Of a stretch of DNA of 64,000 bases, positions 15,921-24,725 are shown piece by piece. This stretch comes from JAJDAT01 sp964344185. GTDB lineage: Bacteria; Nitrospinota; Nitrospinia; Nitrospinales; JAJDAT01. The first letter of the stretch is position 1, and each line of letters opens with the position of its first letter. The position numbers and the translations under genes were made by a program. The notes below the pieces were generated by a model that searched no databases, was not told where the DNA came from, and was given only the letters and a program-made list of their open reading frames with translations. The DNA lies in the NCBI GenBank assembly GCA_964344185.1, contig CAYFMN010000026.1, forward strand, positions 1-64,000. Reading direction: 5' to 3'.

Positions 15921-16601
15921 CTAACCGGATATAAGCATTTCGCGAATCCATTCGCTTTTGGCGGAATCCAGGACGGATTTGCCATTGCCGTTTTTTAAAC
16001 TCGGGTTTACGCCAAACTCAAGGAAAGTTTGTATAATTTGGCGTTGGGCTTCTTTTGCCTTACGACTGCCTGATCCGCCGCGACCGGTATTTTGAACCGC
16101 AAGGTGAAAAGGCGTCGAACCCGATTTGTTTTTTATCTTTGGGTCGCTCCCGGTTTCGAGGAGGAGAGTCACTGCGGCGGCGCTGCGAGTGCGTACCGCC
16201 CGATGCAGGGCCGTGGCTCCATTTTTGTCTTGCGCGTCAATCTCGGAACCGGCTTGCAAAAGCGTCTGTATTGTTTTGATCTGCTGTTTGGGCTTCCAGT
16301 TCGGGGAGCCTGGAAAGCTGTCTGCGGCATAGTGCAACGGACTGACATTGCGGTGATTATTAGCGGCGTTTGGATCAGCTTCAGAGGTGATTAATATTTT
16401 TACGATCCGGGAATGATGAGCCGCTGCGGCAAAATGCAGGGCTGTATCTCCTTTGTAGATCCAGTGGGCGAATTCATCATAAAACTTTGATTCTTGGTAA
16501 ACGGCTTGGGCAAGGATTGGATCGGTTTTCAATAAACGCTTTATTTCGGTAAGATCATTTTCGCAAATTAATTTTTTTAAAAGGTCCACCCTGTATTGCA
16601 T
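15921..16601 (-). CDS. Ankyrin-repeat protein
   Basis: A 226-residue protein without signal peptide, made of about five ankyrin repeats. Clear units are 'GDTALHFAAAAHHSRIVKILITSEADPNA', 'SPLHYAADSF...TIQTLLQAGSEIDAQDKNG', 'TALHRAVRTRSAAAVTLLLETGSDPKIKN' and 'TPFHLAVQ...IIQTFLEFGVNPSLKN'. One inter-repeat loop near 95-105 and one near 175-190 (Gly/Ser/Arg-rich) are expanded. It is probably a cytoplasmic protein-binding scaffold; the partner is unknown. It is transcribed divergently from the P-type ATPase. Confidence 0.9.
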   Translation of the reverse strand: MQYRVDLLKKLICENDLTEIKRLLKTDPILAQAVYQESKFYDEFAHWIYKGDTALHFAAAAHHSRIVKILITSEADPNAANNHRNVSPLHYAADSFPGSPNWKPKQQIKTIQTLLQAGSEIDAQDKNGATALHRAVRTRSAAAVTLLLETGSDPKIKNKSGSTPFHLAVQNTGRGGSGSRKAKEAQRQIIQTFLEFGVNPSLKNGNGKSVLDSAKSEWIREMLISG

Positions 16602-16742
16602 CGTAAATTTTCCAGCTTAATTTGTTAATCTTTATCTAATTTTTTATTTATTGGGAATTCTTAAAGCGTTATTTTTATCCTATATTAAGCTATTCTATAA
16701 TGACCTAAAAGTTTCGCTGAAAATTTTTATTTATATTTCGTT

Positions 16743-19406
16743 TTGGAAAATTCTTCGCAAAAAAACACGTTCTATTGTCAGAGTTTGGAAAAGCTATATG
16801 AGAGCTTGCAAACTCAACCTCATGGATTGACCGTTCAAGAAGCCAAAAACCGTCTGCAACAATTTGGCGAAAATGAAATAAAGCAAAGCAAACAAATCAA
16901 TCCTCTTAAAATTTTTCTCGCTCAATTTCATAACTTTGTCGTCTACATACTGCTTGCGGCTTTGGCTATTTCATTTGCCCTGGGTGAATCGGTGGACGCT
17001 ATCGTTATTGCGACGATCATCGTCCTCAATTCGGTGTTTGGTTTTGTCCAGGAGTTTAAAGCCGAAAAATCTATTGAAGCCTTAAAGAATATGGCGAGCC
17101 CTCGCGCTAACGTGATTCGCGACGGCAAAGAGCAAAGCGTTGACGCAAAAGAACTCGTTCCTGGCGATGTTATAAAACTGCAAACAGGGGATAAAATTCC
17201 TGCGGATGCGCGTCTTATTGAACAGTTCAACTTACAGACTTTAGAATCGTCTCTAACTGGCGAGTCGGCTCCAATAAAAAAAGATGTTGAAAGATTACCG
17301 GAAAAAACCGCTTTGGCAGATAGAATCAATATGGCGTTTGCCGGAACCATAGTAGTTAATGGGCGGGGTCTTGCCGTGGTCACGCAAACGGGAACGAATA
17401 CGGAGATTGGAAAGATCGCCACTCTCATTCAAGAACGAGATGAAGATCCCACTCCGCTCCAGATTAAACTGGATAAATTAGGTAAAACGCTTGCTTATAT
17501 CACCATCGCTATTTGCGCTGTCGTTTTTTTAGCGGAAGTGTTTAAGGACGGTTCTTTTGAACGCTCGGCGATTATGGAGTTTTTTATCGTAGCGGTTTCC
17601 CTTGCGGTTGCGGCAATTCCCGAAAGCTTACCTGCCGTTGTAACTATAGGGCTTGCTATCGGCGTGCAACGTATGGTCAAACGAAATTCTTTAATCAGGC
17701 GTCTTCCATCGGTTGAAACGTTGGGTTCGACGACTGTGATTTGCTCCGATAAAACAGGAACGCTTACTAAAAATGAAATGACGGTTAAGAAAATTTTCGC
17801 CAATGGCCATGTTATTGACGTGTCTGGTTCTGGCTATGGTTTTGACGGCGAATTCTACGTGGACGGAAAGAAGATTGATCCAAAAAAATTCGAACTGTTA
17901 CTAAAAATAGGCGCATTAAATAACGACGCCGCGTTTGACGGCAAACAAGCGCTGGGAGATCCAACCGAAGCGGCGTTGATTGTGAGCGCCGCAAAAGCGG
18001 GTTTAAATCAATCCGAACTTGAAAAAACGCTGCCGCGAAAGGATGAAATACCTTTTACATCGGAACGAAAAATCATGACCACGATTCACTCGATGGAGGG
18101 GGCGGATCATGCATTTGTGAAAGGCGCCGCAGAAGTCGTGTTGGACCGTTGCGAAACGATTTTTGAAGATGGAAAAATTATAGAGCTAACCCCGGAAAAG
18201 CAAACTGAGATCAGGGAATTGACAAAAAAGTTTGCGGAACAAGCTTTGCGAGTGCTTGGTTTTGCTTATAAGGAAATTGACGATTCTTCTGATAAAGAAA
18301 AGCGACTGACTTTTGTAGGGCTGCAAGCCATGATAGACCCGGCGCGCGAAGAGGCGAAGGAATCGATTAAAAAATGCCGCGCCGCTGGAATTCGAGTGGT
18401 TATGATCACAGGCGATCATCAAACTACGGCAAGCGCGATAGCAAAAGAAATTGGCATAGAAGGCAAAGTCGTTTCCGGTAACGATTTAGAAAACATTACG
18501 GATCTGGAAAAACAAGTGGAAGAAATTTCAGTTTATGCGCGCGTAAATCCTGAGCACAAGATTCGCATTGTTGAGGCTTTCAAAGCAAACGGGCATATTG
18601 TCGCCATGACTGGCGACGGAGTTAACGACGCTCCCGCTTTAAAAGAAGCGGACATTGGCGTCGCCATGGGAATAACCGGAACCGATGTTGCGAAAGAAGC
18701 GTCGGACATGATACTGACCGACGACAATTTTTCTTCCATCGTAAACGCTGTCGAAGAAGGAAGAGGAATTTACGATAACATCAAGAAGTTTGTCACCTAC
18801 ATGTTTTCCTCAAACTTAGGAGAAATTCTTACTTTATTCATTGCGATTATGATCGGCCTACCGCTACCTCTTATCGCCATCATGATTTTATGGATTAACT
18901 TAGTGACAGACGGCCTGCCTGCTTTGGCGTTGAGCGTCGATCCAATAGATCGTCATGTTATGGAACGGCAACCGGCGAAGCCGGATGAGAGCATACTTTC
19001 AAAATCGCTTGTTACGACAATGATCCTCGTTGGGGTTTCGATGACGGTTGTGACTTTGGGATTGTTTTCCTGGTATTTAAAAAACGGATACGAATTGCAA
19101 TATGCGCAAACCGTAGCGTTTACCGTGTTAACTCTATCTCAATTGTTCAATGTTTTAAATTGCCGCTCGGAGAGGAAGTCGGTTTTTAAGGTTGGTTTAT
19201 TTTCAAACGTGAACTTGGTTTATGCGGTTTTGTTATCGTTCTCAATTCATCTGTCTGTTATCTATACGCCGCTCAGGGTTTACTTCAAAACCGTTCCTTT
19301 AAATATGGTGGACTGGGTTTATATCTTTATTGCCGCGTCTTTGATAGTTGTTGTGATTGAAATTTATAAAGCGACTAACTCAAAATCGTCCTCGCTAAAA
19401 ACTTAA
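16743..19406 (+). CDS. P-type ATPase, Ca2+-like (PII subfamily)
   Basis: An 887-residue cation pump. It has an N-terminal cation-ATPase domain ('LQTQPHGLTVQEAKNRLQQFGENEI'), actuator motif 'LTGES', M4 'AIPESLPAVVTIG', phosphorylation site 'CSDKTGTLTKNEM', hinge 'MTGDGVNDAPALKEADIG' and M6 'WINLVTDGLPALALS'. The N-x-x-T-D in M6 and the P-E-x-L-P in M4 match Ca2+-ATPases of the SERCA/PMR1 type. Usual PEGLP is PESLP here. I take TTG at 16743 as the start because no ATG precedes the family's N-terminus; there is no obvious ribosome site. Probable role is calcium efflux across the inner membrane. Confidence 0.9.
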   Translation: MENSSQKNTFYCQSLEKLYESLQTQPHGLTVQEAKNRLQQFGENEIKQSKQINPLKIFLAQFHNFVVYILLAALAISFALGESVDAIVIATIIVLNSVFGFVQEFKAEKSIEALKNMASPRANVIRDGKEQSVDAKELVPGDVIKLQTGDKIPADARLIEQFNLQTLESSLTGESAPIKKDVERLPEKTALADRINMAFAGTIVVNGRGLAVVTQTGTNTEIGKIATLIQERDEDPTPLQIKLDKLGKTLAYITIAICAVVFLAEVFKDGSFERSAIMEFFIVAVSLAVAAIPESLPAVVTIGLAIGVQRMVKRNSLIRRLPSVETLGSTTVICSDKTGTLTKNEMTVKKIFANGHVIDVSGSGYGFDGEFYVDGKKIDPKKFELLLKIGALNNDAAFDGKQALGDPTEAALIVSAAKAGLNQSELEKTLPRKDEIPFTSERKIMTTIHSMEGADHAFVKGAAEVVLDRCETIFEDGKIIELTPEKQTEIRELTKKFAEQALRVLGFAYKEIDDSSDKEKRLTFVGLQAMIDPAREEAKESIKKCRAAGIRVVMITGDHQTTASAIAKEIGIEGKVVSGNDLENITDLEKQVEEISVYARVNPEHKIRIVEAFKANGHIVAMTGDGVNDAPALKEADIGVAMGITGTDVAKEASDMILTDDNFSSIVNAVEEGRGIYDNIKKFVTYMFSSNLGEILTLFIAIMIGLPLPLIAIMILWINLVTDGLPALALSVDPIDRHVMERQPAKPDESILSKSLVTTMILVGVSMTVVTLGLFSWYLKNGYELQYAQTVAFTVLTLSQLFNVLNCRSERKSVFKVGLFSNVNLVYAVLLSFSIHLSVIYTPLRVYFKTVPLNMVDWVYIFIAASLIVVVIEIYKATNSKSSSLKT

Positions 19407-19419
19407 TGAAAAAAGAATT

Positions 19420-19502
19420 AACCGCGAAGACGCAGAGAACGCAAAGGATTAAGGATAGCTCATTCATTACTATCTTTCTTTGCGGCCTTTGCGACTTTGC
19501 GG
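19420..19502. terminator. Long inverted repeat between convergent genes
   Basis: ACCGCGAAGACGCAGAGAAC..GCAAAG at 19420-19446 is mirrored by CTTTGCGGCCTTTGCGACTT..GCGGT at 19476-19502. It sits between the converging ATPase and CBS genes and should end transcription from both sides. Sequences of this kind are common dispersed palindromes in environmental bacteria. Confidence 0.6.
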
Positions 19503-19529
19503 TAAAAATATTTTAAGCTTTGTTATTAG

Positions 19530-19922
19530 TTACTTATTCTTATAAAACTTGTCTGTGTAGTATTGTCCAAAGCTTTTCATGGACAGCATGCCGATGATTT
19601 TACCGTCTTCTTTTATGGTTAGATGCCTCAAGTTCTTTTCAATCATCGTTAAAAAAGCGGCGGGCATGGAGGTGTCGCTGGGAACGCTGATAAGCGGACT
19701 CGACATGATCGCTCTCACTTCTGTGCCTTGAGGCGGCAGTTCTTTTGCTAATACCCGGCGCGATAAATCGCCTTCGGTTACGATACCGACGACTTTATTT
19801 TTTTTAGTTACTAGCAGCGACCCAACTTTTTTCTTTTCCATCTTAATAGCCGCTACGGAAACAATCGCTTCTTCATCGATACTGATGAGTTCTCGTACAA
19901 TGTAGTTTTTGACAGAATCCAT
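19530..19922 (-). CDS. CBS-domain pair protein
   Basis: A 130-residue protein (start MDSV at 19922, as earlier codons read an unlike leader) with two CBS motifs: 'VSVAAIKMEKKKVGSLLVTKKNKVVGIVTEGDLSRRVLAK' and 'MPAAFLTMIEKNLRHLTIKEDGKIIGMLSMKSFGQY'. Stand-alone CBS pairs usually bind adenine nucleotides and act as energy sensors. No fused effector domain is present, so the target is unknown. It lies downstream of kamA on the same strand but after a gap of about 120 bases. Confidence 0.9.
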   Translation of the reverse strand: MDSVKNYIVRELISIDEEAIVSVAAIKMEKKKVGSLLVTKKNKVVGIVTEGDLSRRVLAKELPPQGTEVRAIMSSPLISVPSDTSMPAAFLTMIEKNLRHLTIKEDGKIIGMLSMKSFGQYYTDKFYKNK

Positions 19923-20045
19923 AATAATTATTTTATATAGAATTCTGCAAAATGTCACTCACTCCAATCGTTAAGGCGAGGTCTTTAACGCAAAGGATTG
20001 AGTATTTATAAATTACAAGATAGTCGTTTTTTAATTTTTGGCAAT

Positions 20046-22262
20046 TCATCCCACCATTAAATTTGTAACTTCATTGGTTACTTCGAAGTCATATTCGGGA
20101 TATTCATAAATGGGCATACGTTCTTCCGTCTGGCTCATTGAATAACCCCAAACGCTTTGATACTCCGAAACATCTTCGCCGATTTCTTCAAGATGATTTA
20201 AATATTCGCTGATGGATTTGGATTCGACTATAATCACTTTACCCATTTTATCAATGATGGGACTATGAGATCGAGTATTGTCATGTTCAAATTCCAATAT
20301 ACGTCTTCCATATCGCGTGATGCCAATGACTCGAAAAGTCAAACTTTTGCCGACTCCGGGCAAATTTAGGATATTACGATCAGACGCTAAAAAAGGGATG
20401 TTTGCTTTTTCAAGCAGTTCTTGAATGTGCTCTTTTAACTTTTCCGCTTCTAATGGAAATTTACGGACGGTTTGTAAATCCTTACCATGAACCAAGCCAA
20501 ATATTTTTTCTTCCATTTGCTCTTGGACGGCGCGGGCGTTCGTCGCAAAATTATGTTTGTTCTCCATATAACCTTTTACGGTGAACGTATAATAAGTTAA
20601 TACTCCTATTTCATTCAGCGCTTGCCTTAGTTTAGCCGTATGCCCTCTGCGAGAAGCGGCTGTTGATAAAACCAACTGATTGGTAACTGTCCAGCCGGCT
20701 GAAATAAGTTTCTTAACCGCGAGTTCCGACTCAGGAGTGACTTCTAGTGGAGACTCGAAATGAGTTTGAACCAGGAATTGTTGAATGCCAATTTTAGAAG
20801 CTTTGGATTTAAACTTGGCTAATATTTCGATCAACTCATCCGTGATCCTTTGTGGTATGTAAATGGGAAGTCGCGTGCCCAATCTCACGCGTAAAATTTC
20901 CGCAAACTTTTTGCCTTCTTTTCTAGATTCATTGGCCGATTTTTTGCGAACCGCCATGTCGTAAACTGCGTCTAATATTTCTTTGATAGAATGATCTGAA
21001 CTCATCAATGCGTCGCCGCCAGTGATCAAAATATCACGCAGTTGCGAATCGTTTTCAAAGTATTCCATTAATTGATTTAATTTTTCCGGCCAGGATTCGC
21101 GCGGTTCTAATTTCTCTAAATCAAAATTAAGATTGCCGCGTTGAAAATCATACATGCGTTGACAAGAGCTACATAATCCGCCGCAAGCTCGACCCACAGT
21201 GTCTGGGATTAAGATCGCTACCTCTGGATATCGTCGATGAATATTGTTGTGGGTGGGCAATAACCAGCCTGCGGCATTTGGTTTGCCTGGTTCAACTAAA
21301 TCTTCTTTTTCCCAGGCTATTATGGAGCCAAACTCCTCTACTAAATATTTGCTATAAATTACATAATCTCTTAACGCGAGGTCAGCTCCAACTGCAAAAC
21401 CTGGAGTTCTTACTAAAAGAAGAGAAAGATAATAAGGGTTTACAAAAAAAGGAATTCCTTTCTTTTCAGCTTCGAATAAAATTTTTAAGATGTCCGGATC
21501 GAGCGATCCGTCTAGCATCTTGTTTAAAGCGTCGGGAGAACGAACCGCAAAGGTTAGGTGGAAGTGATAGTCGTCCCACCACTCTAACGCTATTTGAAAT
21601 TTTTCTTCTCGCGATATATTAACGGGAAATTTGAATCGCGAATGTGGATGTTCTCCGTTTTCGATTTGATCGATTATTCGATTTAAAATTCTATTTTTAT
21701 TTTCTTCTAGTAGAGGTAGGATACGAGGATCTAATCCCGATGGCCAGCGGCTCATCCAGTTTTCCACTTGAGTTTTGGAAGGAAGCGTTCTCTGGGTTTT
21801 TCCTTTTAGTTGCCGAAATAATTGGATGGTATCTTCGAAGAAAAAAGGTTTGGCTCCCCCTGTTCCAAATTTGATTGCAAGCCAAATCATTTTGATTGGA
21901 TTGTTGATCGCAGATTTCTTCTTTAAGTTTAAATCTTCAAATTCCTTGCCCGCATTATTTACGTAATCCATTAACCGGATTGCTGCGTAATCTTTCCATT
22001 TTAGCGCTTCAAAATTTTGTCTATTGTTTCCTTCATTTTTATAAAATGCGAGAGCGTTAGGGCTTTCCTTTAATAAATCTTGCGCCCATTTTTCAACTCC
22101 CGCCAAAGCTTCAGATTCATCGTTAGAATGGATCATGATCTTTTCTAATTCAGGATTTTCTTGTAGAAGAAGTTGAAGGAGTTTGTGAGACTTTGCGCTT
22201 ATAGCGACTTTATCTAGAGGCCTTTTCTTAGATTTATTTGGAGTTGAATGAGAAGCGTGCAT
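20046..22262 (-). CDS. KamA-family radical SAM aminomutase-like protein
   Basis: A 738-residue protein with a radical SAM C-x(3)-C-x(2)-C in 'RACGGLCSSCQRM' near residue 360 and 'DILITGGDALMSSD' as in lysine 2,3-aminomutases. KamA itself is about 420 residues. Here about 300 extra N-terminal residues and a C-terminal extension are present, so it belongs to the long KamA-like group whose substrate is not established. A role in lysine or other amino-acid metabolism is inferred. It is the last gene of the hydrogenase and maturation block, 62 bases after hypE, with no terminator visible between. Confidence 0.8.
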   Translation of the reverse strand: MHASHSTPNKSKKRPLDKVAISAKSHKLLQLLLQENPELEKIMIHSNDESEALAGVEKWAQDLLKESPNALAFYKNEGNNRQNFEALKWKDYAAIRLMDYVNNAGKEFEDLNLKKKSAINNPIKMIWLAIKFGTGGAKPFFFEDTIQLFRQLKGKTQRTLPSKTQVENWMSRWPSGLDPRILPLLEENKNRILNRIIDQIENGEHPHSRFKFPVNISREEKFQIALEWWDDYHFHLTFAVRSPDALNKMLDGSLDPDILKILFEAEKKGIPFFVNPYYLSLLLVRTPGFAVGADLALRDYVIYSKYLVEEFGSIIAWEKEDLVEPGKPNAAGWLLPTHNNIHRRYPEVAILIPDTVGRACGGLCSSCQRMYDFQRGNLNFDLEKLEPRESWPEKLNQLMEYFENDSQLRDILITGGDALMSSDHSIKEILDAVYDMAVRKKSANESRKEGKKFAEILRVRLGTRLPIYIPQRITDELIEILAKFKSKASKIGIQQFLVQTHFESPLEVTPESELAVKKLISAGWTVTNQLVLSTAASRRGHTAKLRQALNEIGVLTYYTFTVKGYMENKHNFATNARAVQEQMEEKIFGLVHGKDLQTVRKFPLEAEKLKEHIQELLEKANIPFLASDRNILNLPGVGKSLTFRVIGITRYGRRILEFEHDNTRSHSPIIDKMGKVIIVESKSISEYLNHLEEIGEDVSEYQSVWGYSMSQTEERMPIYEYPEYDFEVTNEVTNLMVG

Positions 22263-22324
22263 ACTTGAACCTATTGTTTTTGAGGTTTTTATTATTTAGA
22301 TTCGCATAAAACAAAAAATTCTTT

Positions 22325-23385
22325 TTAACAGATTCTTGGCAGCTGTTCTCCGCTTAAAAGATCCAGGACTCTGGAAGAACCCAACGCGTTTTTTAATACG
22401 ACTCGTTTATTGGAGGAGTTTTCCACTTTGCCGATGATTCCAGCGTTTTTCCCACAATCATAGTTTTTCATGATGTGTACAGCCTGATTGGCATCGTCCG
22501 GTTGTACAAAGGCAACCAGTCTCCCTTCATTAGCGACGTATAATGGATCTAAACCCAAAATTTCACAAGCTCCTTTAACTTCCTCGCTGACAGGTATTTG
22601 GGAATCTTCCACCGTTATGGATAAGTTAGCGTCTTCCGCAATTTCGACAAGAGCCGTCGCTAAACCGCCTCGCGTTAAATCGCGCAGGCAATGCGTTTCG
22701 ATATTTGCTCGCAATAATTCTTCAACCATTCCGGATAATGACGCGCAATCGCTTTTTATGGGACTTTCAAATCCTAAGTTTTCACGAGCCGCCATAATCG
22801 CCATTCCGTGCTTACCTATATCGCCGCTGACTAGAATCGCGTCTCCCGGTTTGACGTTTTTGGGATGAATTTCCAAGTCTCTCTCGATAATTCCTACGCC
22901 GGAAGTGTTGATATAAATTCCATCGCCTTTGCCTTTGTCGACCACCTTGGTGTCGCCCGTGACGATTCTTATTTTTGCTTCGTCAGCCGCTTGTTTCATG
23001 GACTGAACAATTTTGAAAAGAGTTTCTATTGGCAAGCCTTCCTCTAATATAAAACCAACGGTCAGGTAAAGCGGCTTTGCTCCGCTCATAGCTAAATCGT
23101 TTACAGTTCCATTAATAGCTAACGACCCAATATCGCCGCCAGGAAAAATAAGCGGGTTTACTACATACGNNNNNNNNNNATTTTGTTTGAATTTATTTTT
23201 AAAATAGAACTATCGTGGCTGGTTTCCAGTTCAGGATTGCCAAACGCAGGAACAAAGATTTGGTCGATGAGTTGTCGGGTTAATTTGCCGCCTCCTCCGT
23301 GAGCCATTGTGATGACTGAAGAATTACTCAGTGGAATAGGGCACGTTAAATCATTCAGAGATGAATTGCTTTTAAAGCTACTCAT
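22325..23385 (-). CDS. hypE: HypE, hydrogenase maturation (interrupted by assembly gap)
   Basis: The protein converts the carbamoyl group on its C-terminal cysteine to thiocyanate, the source of the active-site CN ligands. The N-terminal piece (from ATG 23385: 'ITMAHGGGGKLTRQLIDQIF') and the C-terminal piece ('YVVNPLIFPGGDIGSLAINGTVNDLAMSGAKP' to the terminal Cys in 'QLPRIC') flank a run of ten N at 23170-23179. The two pieces are in different frames across the Ns, so the run is a placeholder. About 7 residues are probably missing. The gene start overlaps the hypD end. Confidence 0.92.
23170..23179. other. Assembly gap (10 N)
   Basis: Ten N inside hypE. The flanking frames do not match through it, so its true length is not 10. 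It shows the window is a scaffold rather than closed sequence. Confidence 0.98.
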
Positions 23386-24473
23386 TTTTTTATCAACTGA
23401 TAGCGGTAATAAGCGGCGCAGGCTCCTTCGGATGAAACCATCGTCGCTCCCAAAGGATTCTCTGGAGTGCATGCTACGGCAAACTCTGGACACTCACGAG
23501 GTTTTTTGATTCCTTGTAGAATTAAACCGCTGATGCATGGCGAAGGTTTTTCTATGAATTCCATATCCAGGCAAAAACGATTTTCCGCATCAAAGCCGGC
23601 GTATTCTTTTCGCAATCCTAAACCGCTAGCCGGGATTTCGCCGACTCCCCGCCATTTGCGCGGGATAACTTCAAAAACTTCTTCAATAATATTTTTTGCA
23701 GTTGAATTACCTTCTTTTTTTACGGATCTGGAATACTGGTTTTCGACTTCCGATTTACCAGATTCCAATTGTTGAACGCACATGAAAATTCCCTGCAAGA
23801 TATCTATCGGTTCAAATCCTGTAACGACGATGGGTACTTGATATTTTTTCGCGATGGGCTGGTATTCTTCGTATCCCATGATCGTGCAGACGTGACCCGC
23901 CGCTAAAAAACCGTTAACTTTGTTGTTGGGAGAACCCAGAATGGATTGGATAGCGGGCGGGACAATCACCTGAGAGATTAAGAAAGATAAGTTTTTTAAC
24001 TTTTTAAGTTTAGTTTGGTGGATTGCCATGGCGTTTGCTGGAGCGGTGGTTTCAAAGCCAATAGCAAAAAAAACAACTTCTTTATCGGGATTGTTTTGCG
24101 CAATTTCAACGGCGTCTGTTGGGGAATAGACTATTCTCACATCGCCGCCTTTGGCTTTGACGTTTAATAGATTGGTATCGGAACCTGGGACGCGAAGCAT
24201 GTCTCCAAACGAACAAAAAATAACATTTTCCTGACTGGCCATAGCAATGGCCTTATCTATTTGTTCTAAAGGCGTGACGCAAACTGGACAACCGGGACCG
24301 TGAAGCAAGGTTAACGAATTGGGCAGCAACTCTTGAATTCCGTATTTGACGATGGAATGCGTTTGGCCGCCGCAAACTTCCATGAGTGTCCAAGGTTGGG
24401 TGACGGTTTGGGCGATGGCGGTTTTATATTTTTCCGCTGCTTTCGAATTTCGGTACTCGTCGACAAATTTCAT
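23382..24473 (-). CDS. hypD: HypD, hydrogenase maturation
   Basis: A 363-residue Fe-S protein that with HypC assembles the Fe(CN)2CO unit. It has the conserved motifs 'MEVCGGQTHSI', 'LHGPGCPVCVTPLEQID', 'GFETTAPANA' and the C-terminal cysteines ('FAVACTPENP', 'GACAAYYRY'). It overlaps hypC at its start by one base and hypE at its end by 4. The fixed order hypF-hypC-hypD-hypE fits a maturation operon. Confidence 0.95.
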   Translation of the reverse strand: MKFVDEYRNSKAAEKYKTAIAQTVTQPWTLMEVCGGQTHSIVKYGIQELLPNSLTLLHGPGCPVCVTPLEQIDKAIAMASQENVIFCSFGDMLRVPGSDTNLLNVKAKGGDVRIVYSPTDAVEIAQNNPDKEVVFFAIGFETTAPANAMAIHQTKLKKLKNLSFLISQVIVPPAIQSILGSPNNKVNGFLAAGHVCTIMGYEEYQPIAKKYQVPIVVTGFEPIDILQGIFMCVQQLESGKSEVENQYSRSVKKEGNSTAKNIIEEVFEVIPRKWRGVGEIPASGLGLRKEYAGFDAENRFCLDMEFIEKPSPCISGLILQGIKKPRECPEFAVACTPENPLGATMVSSEGACAAYYRYQLIKK

Positions 24474-24724
24474 TATCTTGCTTCTTCATTTTCAGGGGAT
24501 TCGTTTATTTCGTCGAGGTAATTAAATACTCTCTCCGCTTCTTTAGGGTCTAATACGCTAATTGCAAATCCAACATGAACAATCACATAATCGGCGATAG
24601 TAGCTTCTGGTACATAAGCTAAATTAACTTCTTTTATGATTCCACCAAAACTAACTTGTCCTATTTTCATTAATGGGTCGTCATCATTAATAGATAAAAT
24701 TTTTCCAGGAACCGCCAGACACAT
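24473..24724 (-). CDS. hypC: HypC/HupF, hydrogenase maturation chaperone
   Basis: An 83-residue protein. The start is set by 'MCLAVPGKIL', because the essential Cys must be residue 2 after the initiator. It also has 'VHVGFAISVLDPKEAERVFNYL'. It binds HypD and the hydrogenase large-subunit precursor. It begins 1 base after hypF ends, indicating coupled translation. Confidence 0.95.
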   Translation of the reverse strand: MCLAVPGKILSINDDDPLMKIGQVSFGGIIKEVNLAYVPEATIADYVIVHVGFAISVLDPKEAERVFNYLDEINESPENEEAR

Positions 24725-24725
24725 A

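Noticed and set aside
23161..23493. Separate small protein upstream of hypE
   Set aside because: It is the N-terminal part of HypE read from an upstream codon inside hypD and ended by the N run.
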